Shown here in pieces: positions 26,101 to 37,636 of a DNA stretch of 64,000 nucleotides. This stretch comes from Siderastrea radians (lineage: Eukaryota; Cnidaria; Anthozoa; Scleractinia; Rhizangiidae). The DNA lies in the NCBI GenBank assembly GCA_964017195.1, contig OZ024898.1:16980475-17044474 (forward strand). The letters are read 5' to 3'. Below the pieces are notes generated by a model. It saw nothing but the letters and a program-made list of their open reading frames with translations, made no database searches and had not been told where the DNA came from. Both the position numbers and the translations under genes were made by a program. The number at the start of each line of letters is the position of its first letter. Within the stretch, counting starts at the first letter, position 1.

Positions 26101-29100
26101 TTGAAAAATTAAGTTTTCTCATAAGAGGGAATACTGGTTGTCCATGCTACAAGACTTAAACATGAAGAAAGTACAGGAAATATCAAAATCGTCGCAAAAC
26201 AGGAGGTATGAGTTGTCTCCGGCACTGTCTGAAAAAATGAGTTCTCACGTCACTCAAAACGGAACGCAGAATTGCTAGTTGGGTGTAGCACATCGTAAGA
26301 CAGGAGGTATGAGTTATCTCCATGCCTTTCTTAAAAGCTGAGTTCTAATGTCACTCGTAGCGGGCAAAAGTTGTCTTTCATCGTAGAAGGCTCGAACTTC
26401 CAGAATGTAATAAGGGCATTACATTCATCATGAAATAGGAGGTATGACTTGTCTTTGGGAAAACCTGAAAAATCAAATTCTCCAGTGACTCATAACGGAG
26501 AAAACTGGTCGTGCGTCCTACAAGAGTTAAACTTGGAGAAAGTACAGGAGACATCAAAGTTATGGTAAAACAAGAGGTATGAGTTGTCTCCGGCGCATCC
26601 TGAAAAGTTGAGTTCTCACGTAACTCATAACGGAGAATAATTGTTTGGCGTTGTACAAGACTTAACCTCCCAGAAACTTCAAAAAGACATAAACGTCATC
26701 GTAAAACAGGAAGTATGAGTTGTCTCCGGCACTTTGTGAAGAGTTAAGTGCTCACGTCACTCATGACAGAGAAACTTCGTCTTGCGTCGTACAAGGCGTA
26801 AAATCCAGAATGCACTGCCATTTGCGAAATTTTCATAAAACGGGCGATTTCAGCTGCGCCTGGTTTTCAGCTGTGCCTGGTTTCGTTCACAGTCGTACCA
26901 GGCTAAAACGTGAAGAATGAAGTAGGTAGATTTAAAATGATCCTGAAACAGGTTGTGCATCCTACAAAACCTAAACTTGCAGAATGTGTGAGTTATCTCC
27001 GGCACTTTATGAAAAATTGAGTTTTCACGTCACTCATCACGGAGAACACTTGTTGGGCGTCGTACAAGACTCAAACTTGCAGAATGTACAAAAGGCATCA
27101 AAGTCATCGGAAAACAGGAGGTATGAGTTGCCTCCTGTACTTTTTGAGGAGTTAAGTTCTCACATCACTCATAACGGAGAAAACTTGTCTTGCGTCGTAC
27201 ACGGCTGAAACTTGCAGAATGTACAAAGGATATAAATATCATCGTAAATACAAGAGAAATGAGTTGTCTCCGGTATTTTATGAAAAGCTTACTCCTCATG
27301 TCACTCATAACGGAAAATACTGGTTGTGGTTGGTACAAAACTTAAAGTTGGACAATGTAGAGGAGACATCAACATCATCGTAAAACAGGAGGTATGAGTT
27401 CTCTCCGGCACTTTGTGAAGAGTTAAGTGCTCACGTCACTCATGACAGAAAAAACTCGCCTCGGGTCGTACAGCACGGAACCTTCCAGAATGTACTTGCG
27501 ATATCGAAAGAAGAGTTGAGTTCTCACGTCACTCATGACGCAGAATACTGGCTGGGCGTCGTACAAGACTCAAACTTGCAGCACGTACCAACGACGTAAA
27601 AGTCATCGTGGAAAGAAGGTTTGAGTTGTTTCCAGCACTTTCTGCAAAGTTGAGTATCATTTGACTTGTAACGTTCAAAAGTTGTCTTCCGTCGTACGCG
27701 GCTCAAACTTCCCAAATGTACTAACGACATTAAAGTCATCGTAGAACAGGAGGTTTGACTTGTCTTTGGTACTTTCTGGAAAACTGAGTTCTCCAATCAC
27801 TCATAACGGACAAAACTGGTCGTGCGTCCTAGAAGAGTTACACGAGAGAGTACAGGAGAAATCAAAATCATCGTGAAACGGGAGGTATGAGTTACCTCCA
27901 GCACTTTTTGAGGAGTTAAGTTCACACGTCACTCATGACGGAGAAAACTTGTCTTGTGTCTTACAGGGCGTAAACGTGCAGAATGTCCTGCCGTTATCGA
28001 AATCCTCATAAAACGGGCGATTTCGGCTGTGACTAAAAACCTTTGAAAAATCGAGGTATCCAGTGACCCATAATGAAGAAAGTTCGCTGTGCGTCGTACC
28101 AGGCTGAAACTGGCAAAATGTACTAAGGACACAAAAATTATCGTAAGTAAGGAGGTATCAGTTCTGGCCACCATTTTCTGCAAAATTGACTTCTCATCTC
28201 ACTCCCGCCGGAAAAAACTCTTTTTGCGTCGTACACGGCTGAAACTTGCAGAATGTACAAAAGATATAAATGTCATGGTAAAACTAGAAAAATGAGTTGT
28301 CGCCACTATTTTCTGAAAAGCTCAGTCCTCATGTCACTCATAACGGAGAATACTGGTTGTGCTTCGTGCAAGACAAAGTTGCAGAATGTAGAAGACATCA
28401 AATTCATGGGAAAACAGGAGGTATGAGTTCTCTCCGGCACTTTCTGCAAAGAAGAGTTCTCATTTCACTCGTAACGGGCAAAAGTTTTCTTGCGTCATAC
28501 ACGGCTCAAACTTCCAGAATGTACTAACTAAAGGACATTAAAAACATCGTGGAAAAGAAGGTATGACTTGTCTTTGGCACCTCCTGGAAAACCGATTTCT
28601 CCAATCACTCATAACGGAGAAAACTGGTCGTGTGTCCTACAAGAGTTACACTTGGAGAAAGTACAGGAGACATCAAAATCATCGTAAGAAGGGAGGTATG
28701 AGTTACCTCCGGCACTTTTTTAGGAGTTAAGTTCTCACGTCACTCATGACGGAGAAAACTTGTCTTGTGTTTTACAGGGCGTAAACGTACAGAATGGGCT
28801 GCCGATATCGAAATCGTCGTAAAACGGGCGATTTCAGCTGTGCCTAAAAACCTTTGAAAAATCGAGCTATCTAGTGACCCATAATGAGGAAAGTTCACTC
28901 TGCGTCGTACCAGGCTGAAACTTGCAGAATGTACTAAGGACACCAAAATTATCGTAAATCACGAGGTATGAGTTGTGCCCACCATTTTCTGCAAAGTCGA
29001 GTTCTCATGTCACTCGTAACGGAGAAAAGTTGTCTTGCGTCATATACGACTCAAACTTCCAGGAAGTATAAGGACATTAAAATCATCATGAAGCCGGAGG

Positions 29101-30543
29101 TATGACTTGTCTTTGGCCTTTCCTAAAGGTTGAGTTCTAACGTCACTCATAACGGAAAATACTGGTTGGGCGTGGTACAAGGCTAAAACTTGCAGAATGT
29201 ACAAAAGACATAAAAGTCATCGCAAAACAGGAGGTATAAGTTGTCCTCGACACCTTTTGAGGACTTACGTTCTTACGTCACTCATGACGGAGAAAACTCG
29301 TCTTGGGTCGTACAGGGCGTACAAGCTAAGTTCCCATGTGACTCGTAACGGGCGAAAGTTTTCTTTCGACGTAGACGGCTCAAACTTCCAGAAGGGCATT
29401 AAATTCATCAAGAAATAGGAGGTATCACTTGTGCTTGAGAAGTCCTGAAAAATCATTTTCTCCAGTCACTCGTAACGGAGAAAACTGGTCGTGCGTCCTA
29501 CAAGAGTTAAACTTGGAGAAAGTACAGGAGACATCAAAGTCATCGTAAGACAGGAGGTATGAGTTGTCCCCGGCACTTTCTAAAAAGTTGAGTTCTCACG
29601 TTACCTATAACGGAGAATACTTGTTTCACGTCGTAGAAGACTCAAACTTCCAGAAAGTTTCCAAAAGACATAAAAGTCATCGTAAAACAGGAGGTATTTA
29701 GTTGCCTCCGGCACTTTTTGAGGAGTTAAGTTCTCATGTCACTTTCGATGGAGACAACTTGTCTTGTGTTGTACAGGGCGTAAACCTGAAGACTGTCTTG
29801 CCGATATCGAAATCCTCATAAAGCAGGCGATTTCAGCTATGCCTAAAATTTTTGAAAAATTGAGCTATCCAGTGACCCATAATGAAGAAACTTCGCTCGT
29901 GGTCGAACCAGGCTGAAACTTGCAGAATGTACTAAGGACATAAAAATTATCGTAAATCAAGAGGTATGAGCTGTGCCCGCTACTTCCTGCAAAGTTAAGT
30001 TCTCGTGTCACTCGTAACAGAGAAATTTGTCTTGCGTCGTACACGGCTGAAACGTCCAGAATGTACTAAAGGACATTAAATTCAACGTAACAGGAGGTAT
30101 GACGTCCTTTGTACTTTCTGAAAATTTGAGTTCTCCTGTCACACACAACGGAGAAATCTTGTCGTGCGTCCTGAAAGAGTTACACTTGGGGAAAGTAGAG
30201 GAGACGTCAAAATTCATCGTGAAACAGAAGGTACAAGATGTCTCCATCACCTTCTGAAAAGTTGAGTTCTCACGTCACTCACAACAAAGAATACTTGTTG
30301 GGCGTCGTACAAGACTCGTACTTGGAGAATGTACAAAAGACATAAAAGTCATCATAAAACAGGAAGTATGAGTTGTCTCCGACACTTTCTAAAAAGTTGA
30401 GTTCTCTTGTCAGTCATAACGGAGAATACTGGTTGGGCGTCGTACAAGACTCAAACTTGCAGAATGTACCAAAGACAAAAAGTCATCGCAAAACAGGAGT
30501 TATGAGATGTCTCCAGCACTTTTTGAAGGATTAAGGTCTCATG
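20181..30543 (+). repeat. 135-bp satellite array, block 3 (longest uninterrupted)
   Basis: About 10.4 kb of monomers with no foreign insert that I can delimit. The divergent GCCGATATCGAAATCC monomer recurs near 20482, 21428, 22768, 24370, 25383, 27987, 28801 and 29799. Its spacing of about 0.8-2.6 kb shows irregular higher-order blocks rather than a fixed period. The segment at 22394-22700 repeats the monomer order of 11966-12271 and 27533-27850. Short frames of 60-170 codons occur on both strands but are not conserved in frame between monomers. The block ends at GGTCTCATG (30535-30543), the left target duplication of the helicase element. Confidence 0.95.
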
Positions 30544-30694
30544 CAATCTCGTTCTCAGAGTCCGCGTTACCCTAGACCAGCGGTCGGGAACGAGGGACTC
30601 TGGGTAAAGCGTTTGCCGGAAAACAAGAATCCTGTGATCGGTCAAACTGCGCAGGCGTCAGGTATTCCCACATCCGGTTTGACCAAATGGAGTC

Positions 30695-32827
30695 TGTATT
30701 CCACGAGGCAATTGAGTTTTCGGTGGAAAAATTAGGGATAGTAGTGTCGGTCGTGAACCTGTGGGGCAAGATTCTGTTGTTATCGTAGTTTCGCCTTTGA
30801 GCGCGTTTATGAGAGATCAGGTGCAAAAACTGGAAGGAGTGTTGAATGTGTGTATGTTACAAAGTGTGGGAGAAGAACAAGAGGAAGGAAAAGTCAACAT
30901 CCCGGAAGATGTCAAGAAATTTTGTTTGATGTTTGGACACCCTGAAGTATTCCATTCGTGGACAAAGAGAATGTTGCCAAAATGCTTAAAGCAAAGGACT
31001 TTCAACAAAGGGTGCAAGCCATTGTTGTGGACGAGGCTCATTTGGTTCTTGAATGGTATTTATATAATATATCTTTTCTGCTAGTCGTGTTGCTTTGTTT
31101 TCAGACTTGAAGTAACTGAGTGTGCATGTGTACAATGTACATTTTAAGATTATGTTCACTGCAAATGCTAATGGTTTTTTATTAGATATATTAAAACCAT
31201 CTGATCAGAATAGACCAATTTCCCACTGAATGCTTTATTATTTTCAATCAAAACCGTTAAGAGGTCATGTTGTTTGATAAATAGAAATCCTTGAATATCT
31301 AATGGCTCCCTGCTAGCTAGAGAATATCAAACCATTGTAATTTATATCCAAGGACTGTTAGCACAACCTTGCTGCACTTTACCTCATTGGCTAATAACTT
31401 GCAAATAGTTTTTTTTAGTCAGGCATTTGTTGTATTTTTTTAAATCTTTCATATGACCCCACAAACTGTACAGCTTTTACTTTTATCGTGTATAAATAAA
31501 GGCTGTCTGTCTGTCTGTCTGTCTGTCTGTCTGGCTGTCTGTTTGTCTACATTTTTTATCATTGAAACCGGTTAATAACTGGCTTGTGAAATGAAAGCAA
31601 TCAGAAAGTGTAAATACCCAGAGAGAGGTTTTCATCCATGCAACTCATGTTTTCAGAGATTAAATAAAAATCAACCCATGAAAAGAGAAAGATGGATGGG
31701 AAATGAACCATTTTATGGGATGGTGTACTTCCGTCATTACATAATTACAAATTAAACATTATGTGAGACACAAATTTTTATTTATACCTTCTTTTCCGTT
31801 TTTTGTTAAGGGCCACATTTCATCCAGCATATGGAAGAATAAGCCTGTTAACAAATTTGTTCTCATCAGTGCCACTACTGGCACATACAGGCACAGCAAC
31901 AACAGCTACAAAAAGTGGCATTGTAACTGCCTTAGGACTGTCCAATCTGGTAACAGTTGAGTGTAGTCCAAACAGGACTTACGCCTCGCATGTGCGTCCT
32001 GATAGGGGTGGTGACAAATTGGGTAGAATTTTGGAGCCATGTTGTTGCAGAACTCAAATCAAAGAGGCTGGACATGCCCCTCACTCTTATTTATGGAAAG
32101 CTAGAAACAAACTCAGACTGTTTCCCGTATTTTCCAATGAAATGGGCAAAGACCAATACCACCCTTCAGCAGAACCTTCAGCAAAGAACAGACTTTTTCA
32201 CCATGTATCATGCCCAATATCCCGAGCATGAGAGAAGGAGAATAGTAGATGAACTAGTAAATGGGAAATCAAGCCACTGTGTGTTGTTTGTGACTGTGGC
32301 ATTTGGAATTGGGATTGACTGCAATAACATTCGCAGAATTGTTCACATTGGGGTGAGATACATGAGGTTGGGAGGGCTGGCAGAAATGGCCTTCCAGCTA
32401 GGGTTGACACATTATTATTCTTATGACATTCCAAAAGCCCATAAAAAACATGCCAGAAGCCATGAGGTCCTATGTCCAGTCCAAGGAATGTAAAAGAAAA
32501 ATTATTTTTAACTATTTTGACCACAAGGTTCCAGACAATCAACCTCAAGATCACACATACTGTGACTTTCACAGGCTACACTATCAGTGTGAAAACTGTA
32601 TGCTTGTGCATGCAGCTGAACAGGTTGAGGCACTCAGTGTTCAAGATGAGTCTGAGATGACCCTTACTGAACAGAATGAGGGTAACTCCCAATTATTTAC
32701 TTCTGAGGCCAAACTTAAAATCAAACAAGACATGGAGAAATATAGATTGCAACTCCAAAAAGAAATGATATTGGGAAAAGCACTGTCAGCAATGTGGCCC
32801 TGTCCAGTGGGTCTGCCATTGAAATGA
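30695..32827 (+). pseudogene. broken RecQ-like SF2 helicase carried by the transposon
   Basis: Piece 1 (30695-31055) has VVIVVSPLSAFMRDQVQKLE (motif Ia region, 30776 on) and, after a frameshift near 30955, the DEAH box (GACGAGGCTCAT at 30030+1000, i.e. 31030-31041). A consistent intron follows: donor GTATTT at 31056 and acceptor AAG at 31810. Piece 2 has HPAYGRISLLTNLFSSVPLL and TGTAT (motif III), then after a frameshift near 31980 AQYPEHERRRIVDEL and VLFVTVAFGIGIDCNNIRRI (motifs IV-V). Motif VI (GRAGRNG, about 32368) is readable only after another frameshift. A Cys-rich tail (SKECKRKIIFNYFDH, then CENC) at 32480-32600 fits the RecQ zinc-binding region. The Walker A motif expected between EKLGI and the Ia region is absent, so an internal deletion removed it. 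The gene cannot make an active ATPase. Confidence 0.88.
31056..31810 (+). other. intron of the helicase gene, with (CTGT)n microsatellite
   Basis: The codon for Trp in the LEW motif after DEAH is split: exon ends ...GAATG, donor GTATTT, acceptor TTGTTAAG, and the next exon starts GGCCACATTTCATCC, restoring frame and the RecQ-typical W-x-x-F-x-P-A-Y-G. The intron is AT-rich and contains a CTGT microsatellite at about 31502-31547. Confidence 0.7.
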
Positions 32828-33399
32828 TTTCTTTGGTCTTTGAACACTTGTCAGACCTTATCTCTGTACAAAAGGTGGAATCCATCTTACAAGTGTACAG
32901 TAAAAATATGGCTGCAGATTTTCTCAGTATTATTCAGAAAAACCTTCCCAAGAAGACATGTACAGTAGAATCTCCATAATGTGAACCATCAGGGGAAACA
33001 AAAATAACAGTAATGTTTCAGTGAGAATTTTATGGAGCAGGGGTAACTACTAAGCAAATAACTGTAGTTTGAGTCATTTGGGATTCCATGTTGTCGTTGG
33101 GACCTTTTGAATTTTTATTGGGGCTTAAATGCACCCCCACCCCCGCCACCACAAAAGTTGCCTCAGTGGTGTGAAGTGCCTATTACACTGTAAGTTAGAG
33201 TGGAAAGTACTCATTTACACTGTATCAGCAATATGTGATCCACCATGCAAGCGAAATTCCTCATTTTATGGGACTGAAAATATAAATCTTACTCAGTTGA
33301 CAAATTTAAAGTAATACCAATATTGATCTAACATAGTAAAGAAAGCTAATGCCGCAGGGAATGTATATTAAATTTATGTTTTCTGTGATTAAAAAAATC

Positions 33400-35240
33400 C
33401 TTTATCTAGAGAAATGATCTCTTCGTCTTCCTCCCCACCACTTTCATGAGCATCATGACATCCAGAGTCATCACAGCTGTATGGATTAGCTGCTAGTCAT
33501 TTCTTGTTTCTAGTTAACTAGGAGTACAAAGCAAATATGTCCAGTTGATCTAAAGGGCTCTTAGAAATGGAAGGGAACTTTGAAGACTCCTTCCTGGCTG
33601 ATGTTCGAAGGGCTTTTGACTACTGATATGTTCAATCATTTCTTTGATGTCATCAGATGTACATGCATAAGTATGGCTTGCTGACTTGGGGAAATGTTGC
33701 TTTCCTTGTCATACTGCTTTGATGTTTCGTTTAACAGTTAACTAGAAGAAGTGGATCTTTGAACTGCTTTGAGAGTTTTGCTCCTACAAATTGCTTTCAG
33801 AACACCATTATCATTCTTGACTTCATGTTCCATTTAAAGGTCATTGACACCACACAAAATGTTGCCCTCCCCACCCTTTGGGGCTCACAAACTGACCATG
33901 AAGGATATGATGTGCCATGTGTTCACTGTAAAGGGCCTATGACAAATGTTATAAAATGCATAGCCTCAAAAGCATATTTCATGCCCCCAGGCTGTGCCCT
34001 AAAAAAAACATGAGAAGTTTCCAGTTTCTTAGACTTTTTTCCTCATCACCTTCTGTCTCTGTGTCATTCAACTGCATCAGAAGCAGTCTCAGCTGTATGA
34101 CCTGAAGTACATAGCTCATTCGCCAGTTTTCTGTTGAACTAGTAGGAATAGCAGAGACAGGGGATGGGGGCTTTACAGGTGGTGGCGCTTCAGTGTTTCT
34201 CTTCCCATAGACTGCTACTAGTGTTCTTGGCCACAAGACTAACTTGACCAACACAGAATAATTCAGCTGCTTTAGGTTCAACATTAAAGCAACCAAAACA
34301 GGAATAAGATCTGGTGAATGGGATGTGATAGAATCTGACACCTTCCAACACCAAGTACATCATAACCTATTTGTCCTTCAGATTGTCTTTGGACCAGGAA
34401 TACAACCTGTCCTATGGAAAAAGACAGATAATGAAAATTAATGTTCAGTTGTTAGCAAAAAATAATGTTCTTTTTTACTTCGAAAGTGCAATCAGCAATA
34501 AACAGTGTTCTTAATCTTATATTTAATGTTACTTTGAAGTTGTAAGTGTTAATCTGTGGTTGAAGGGCTGAAGGTTGAAAGGGACAGTTTGGAATGTATA
34601 AAAAAAATGAATTTGAAAATTATGCCAACAGAACAGGCTAATTTTTTAAATTGTGAAAGCATTATTTATATCACTGAGGACTTCCAGCCTCAAAGGATAA
34701 ATTTGTGATGGCTGGGGAGGTGTAAATAATATTAGTTCGATAGCACATGATGTTTACCTCTCTTCGGCCGGTCATAATATTGTTCTTCTCTCTTCGGACT
34801 CTCACTGGCTTCTTCCCTCTCTATAGCCTCAGGGGACTTTCTTGTTTTTCGTGTGAAGTCCACACACAAGTCCTTAAACAACCTCGTTCCCAGATTCAGA
34901 AAAGTGTTTTGCACGACTACAACAGCTGCCACATAAACTTTCTTTTCTGGGAAGTCCGTCACCATACACAAAAAATAATCCGGTCAACTTTTCCAGAACA
35001 TTAAAGAGGTTCTCCTTCTTAGATTTTTCTCCAAACAAATCTATCGCATGTCTTTTAGGGCCGGAATTACAACATCTTCAAACGTACTGTAGTTCTACAC
35101 CTCCAGGAAAAGGTTTCACTCTTTCACTGGTGTTTTGTCCCCCATTTTGGTCTCAAGACTCCACGGGCTCTAGGAACGAAGGCCAAATCTGGAATTCTGG
35201 GCACGAATTACGGCTACTTTCACTTCCAGTCTGACTACTC
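33400..35240 (-). pseudogene. decayed minus-strand coding traces in the helicase element
   Basis: Several minus-strand stretches look once-coding but are broken by stops and frameshifts: an acidic HDAHESGGEEDEEIISL segment near 33415-33475; a Pro-rich stretch (TEAPPPVKPPSPVS) and ENWRMSYVLQVIQL at 33979-34341; and, close to the right end, GDGLPRKESLCGSCCSRAKH (about 34890-34950) with a Cys cluster. Position and orientation, converging on the helicase gene from the opposite end, suggest the remnant of the element's transposase or accessory gene. I cannot assign a family. Confidence 0.35.
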
Positions 35241-35346
35241 ATGCTCAGATTTCAGCCAATGAAAATGCGATCTGAAACGCTTTATTCCAGAGTCCCTCGT
35301 TCCCGACCGCTGGTCTAGGGTAACGCGGACTCTGGGAACGAGATTG

Positions 35347-37282
35347 GTTCTCATGTCATCATGACGGAGATACCTCATCTTGCGTTGTACAAGGCCTAAA
35401 TTTCCAGAATGCACTGCCGATAGGGAAATTCTCATAAAACCGGCAATTTCAGCTGTGCCTGGCAACTTTTGGAAAATTGACTTATCCAGTGACTCTAAAT
35501 GGAGAGAATTCGTTTAGAGTCGTACCTGGCTGAAACTTGAAGAATGAACTAAGTACATTAAAATGATCCTGAAACACGTTGTGCATCCTACAAAACCTAA
35601 ACTTGCAGAATGTACAGGAGACATCAATATCATTATAAAACAGGAAGTATGAGTTGCCTCCGGCACTTTCTCAAAAGCTCAGTTCTCACGTCACTCATCA
35701 CGGAGAACACTTGTTGGGCGTCGTACAAGACTCAAACTTGCAGAATGTACAAAAGACAAAAGTCATCCCAAAACGGGAGGTATGAGTTGCCTCCGGTACT
35801 TTTTGAGGAGCTAAGTTCTCACAACACTCATGACGGAGAAAACTTGTCTTGCGTCGTACACTGCTGAAACTTGCAGAATGTACAAAAGATATAAATGTCA
35901 TCGTAAAACAGGAGAAATGTTGTCTCAGGTATTTTCTGAAAAGCTGAGTCCTCATGTCACTCATAACGGAGAATACTGGCTGTGCGTCGTACCAGACTTA
36001 AAGTTGCAGAATATAGAGGACACATCAAATTCATCGTAAGACAGGACGTATGAGTTCTCTCCAAGAAACTTCCAGAATGTACTAAGGACATTAAAATCAT
36101 CGTGAAACAGGAGGTATGACTTCTCTTTGGTACTTTCTGGAAAACTGAGTTCTCCAATCACTCATAACGGAGAAAATTGGTCGTGTGTCCTACAAGAGTT
36201 ACACTTGGAGAGGGTACAGGAGACATCAAAATCATCGTAAAACGGGAGATATGAGTTGCCTCCGTTACTCCGTTACTCATAACGGAGAATACTTGTTTGG
36301 CCTCGTACAAGACTTACACTTCCAAAATCATCCAAAAAGACATAAAAGTCATTGTAAAATAGGGGGTACTCCGGCACTTTTTGAGGAATTAGGTTCTCAC
36401 GTCACTTTCGATGGAGACAACTTGTCTTGTGTTGCACACGGCGTAAACCTGCAGAATGTCCTGCCGATATCGAAATCCTTATAAAGCGGGCGATTTCAGC
36501 TGTGCCTAAAATTTTTGAAGAATCGATCCATCCAGTGACCAACAATGAAGAAACTTCGCTTGGCATCGTACCACGCTGAAACTTGCAGTTATGTACTAAG
36601 GACATGAAAATTATCGTAAATCAGGAGGTATGAAATGTGCCCGCCACTTTCTGCAAAGTTAAGTTCTCATTTCACTCGTAACAGAGAAAATAAAGGAGAA
36701 TACTGGTTGGGCGTCGCACAAGACTCAAACTTGGAGAATATACAAAAGACATAAAATGCATCGTAAATCACGACGCATGAGTTGTCCCCCCCACTTTCCG
36801 CAAAGTTGAGTTTCATGTCACTTGTAACGGAGAAAAGTTGTCTTGCGTCGTACATGGTTCAAACTTCCAGAATGTACTAAGGACATGAAAGTCATCCCAA
36901 AACAGAAAGTATGAGTTGTCTCCCGTACTTTTTCACGCTACTTAAAGACTGAGAAAACTCGTCTTGGGTCGTAGAGGGCGTAAATTTGCAGAATGTACTG
37001 CCGATATCGAAATCCTCATAAAATCTGCGATTTCAGCTGTGCCTGGCAACTTTTGAAATATCCAGTTATCCAGTGACTCATAATAAAGAAACTTCCCTCT
37101 GCGTTGTACCAGGCTGAAACTTGCAGAATGTACTAAGGATAGCAAAATTTTCGTAAATCACGACGTATTAGTTCTGCCCGCCACTTTCTGGAAAGTTGAG
37201 TTCTTATGTCACTCGTTACAGAGAAAAGTTGTCTTGTGTCGTCCACGGCTGAAACTTCCAGAATGTACAAACGACATAAAAC
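35347..37282 (+). repeat. 135-bp satellite array, block 4
   Basis: The array resumes in register after the helicase element (GTTCTCATGTCATCATGACGG) and continues in the same orientation, with the GTGCATCCTACAAAACCTAA marker at 35587 and the GCCGATATCG monomer near 36466 and 36999. Local truncated monomers occur, for example two partial CGTTACTC units near 36265. It ends at the 10-bp target site GACATAAAAC (37273-37282). Confidence 0.95.
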
Positions 37283-37636
37283 GAGAATTATATGTAGATC
37301 ATCGCAGTGAAAGTGTTTCAACCTAAGCGGTTGAAAAGAAGAAAACTGAAAAAATTCAGGCTTGAACGGGAATCGAACCCATGACCTCTGCGACCGGTAT
37401 GGCAGAACGTATACGAACTCTCAATTGACCAGCTCCCAGTTGGCTGGATAGCTCAATTAGTTAGAGCGCTGCACCAGTATCGCAGAGGTCATGGGTTCAA
37501 TTCCCGTTCAAGCCTGAATTTTTTCAGGTTTCTTCTTTTCAACCGCTTAGGTTGAAACAATTTCACTGCGATGATCTACATATAATTCTATCTTTATCCG
37601 CAGTTCAAATGTATGAATTTCATATATTAATGTTCA
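37283..37636. mobile_element. tRNA-derived fold-back SINE-like element with 10-bp TSD
   Basis: Flanked by GACATAAAAC at 37273-37282 and 37637-37646. The first and second halves are nearly perfect inverted copies over about 110 bp: the left arm (from AGAATTATATGTAGATCATC, 37284 on) matches the reverse complement of the right arm ending near 37591. The right arm contains a complete tRNA-like sequence and the left arm its 3' half in reverse. A non-repeated tail follows (TTTATCCGCAGTTCAAATGT, then ATGAATTTCATATATT). The tail and tRNA-like head are of a kind I associate with anthozoan genomes. The structure suggests a SINE whose 3' half was copied in inverted orientation. Confidence 0.8.
37442..37514 (+). 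other. tRNA-like sequence with pol III A and B boxes
   Basis: GGCTGGATAGCTCAATTAGT begins a cloverleaf-like sequence: D-arm GCTC/GAGC with an A-box-like TAGCTCAATTAG, an anticodon-like stem CTGC/GCAG, and a T-arm ATGGG-TTCAATT-CCCGT containing a B-box GGTTCAATTCC, closing with TTCAAGCC, which pairs with the first bases apart from a mismatch. The anticodon loop lacks the usual invariant bases and the stem has an A-C mismatch, so this is a SINE promoter head, not a functional tRNA gene. Confidence 0.7.

Larger units (their letters stand above)
30544..35346. mobile_element. 4.8-kb TIR DNA transposon with RecQ-like helicase gene
   Basis: The left end (CAATCTCGTTCTCAGAGTCC..., 30544-30613) is repeated inverted at the right end (35277-35346) with very few differences over about 65-70 bp. 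Each terminal repeat contains its own small inverted repeat (CCAGAGTCC against GGACTCTGG). The flanks are GGTCTCATG (30535-30543) and GTTCTCATG (35347-35355), a 9-bp duplication of satellite with one mismatch; removing the element restores a normal monomer. Inside, a spliced but broken RecQ-like helicase gene lies on the plus strand and decayed coding traces lie on the minus strand. SF2 helicase genes are known in some animal cut-and-paste elements (for example the AcademH lineage of Academ), which is the family I would test first. Confidence 0.88.

Noticed and set aside
37442..37514. A functional tRNA gene.
   Set aside because: The anticodon loop and stem are non-standard, the sequence lies in an inverted-repeat SINE-like element with its own TSD, and the left arm carries a second 3' half.
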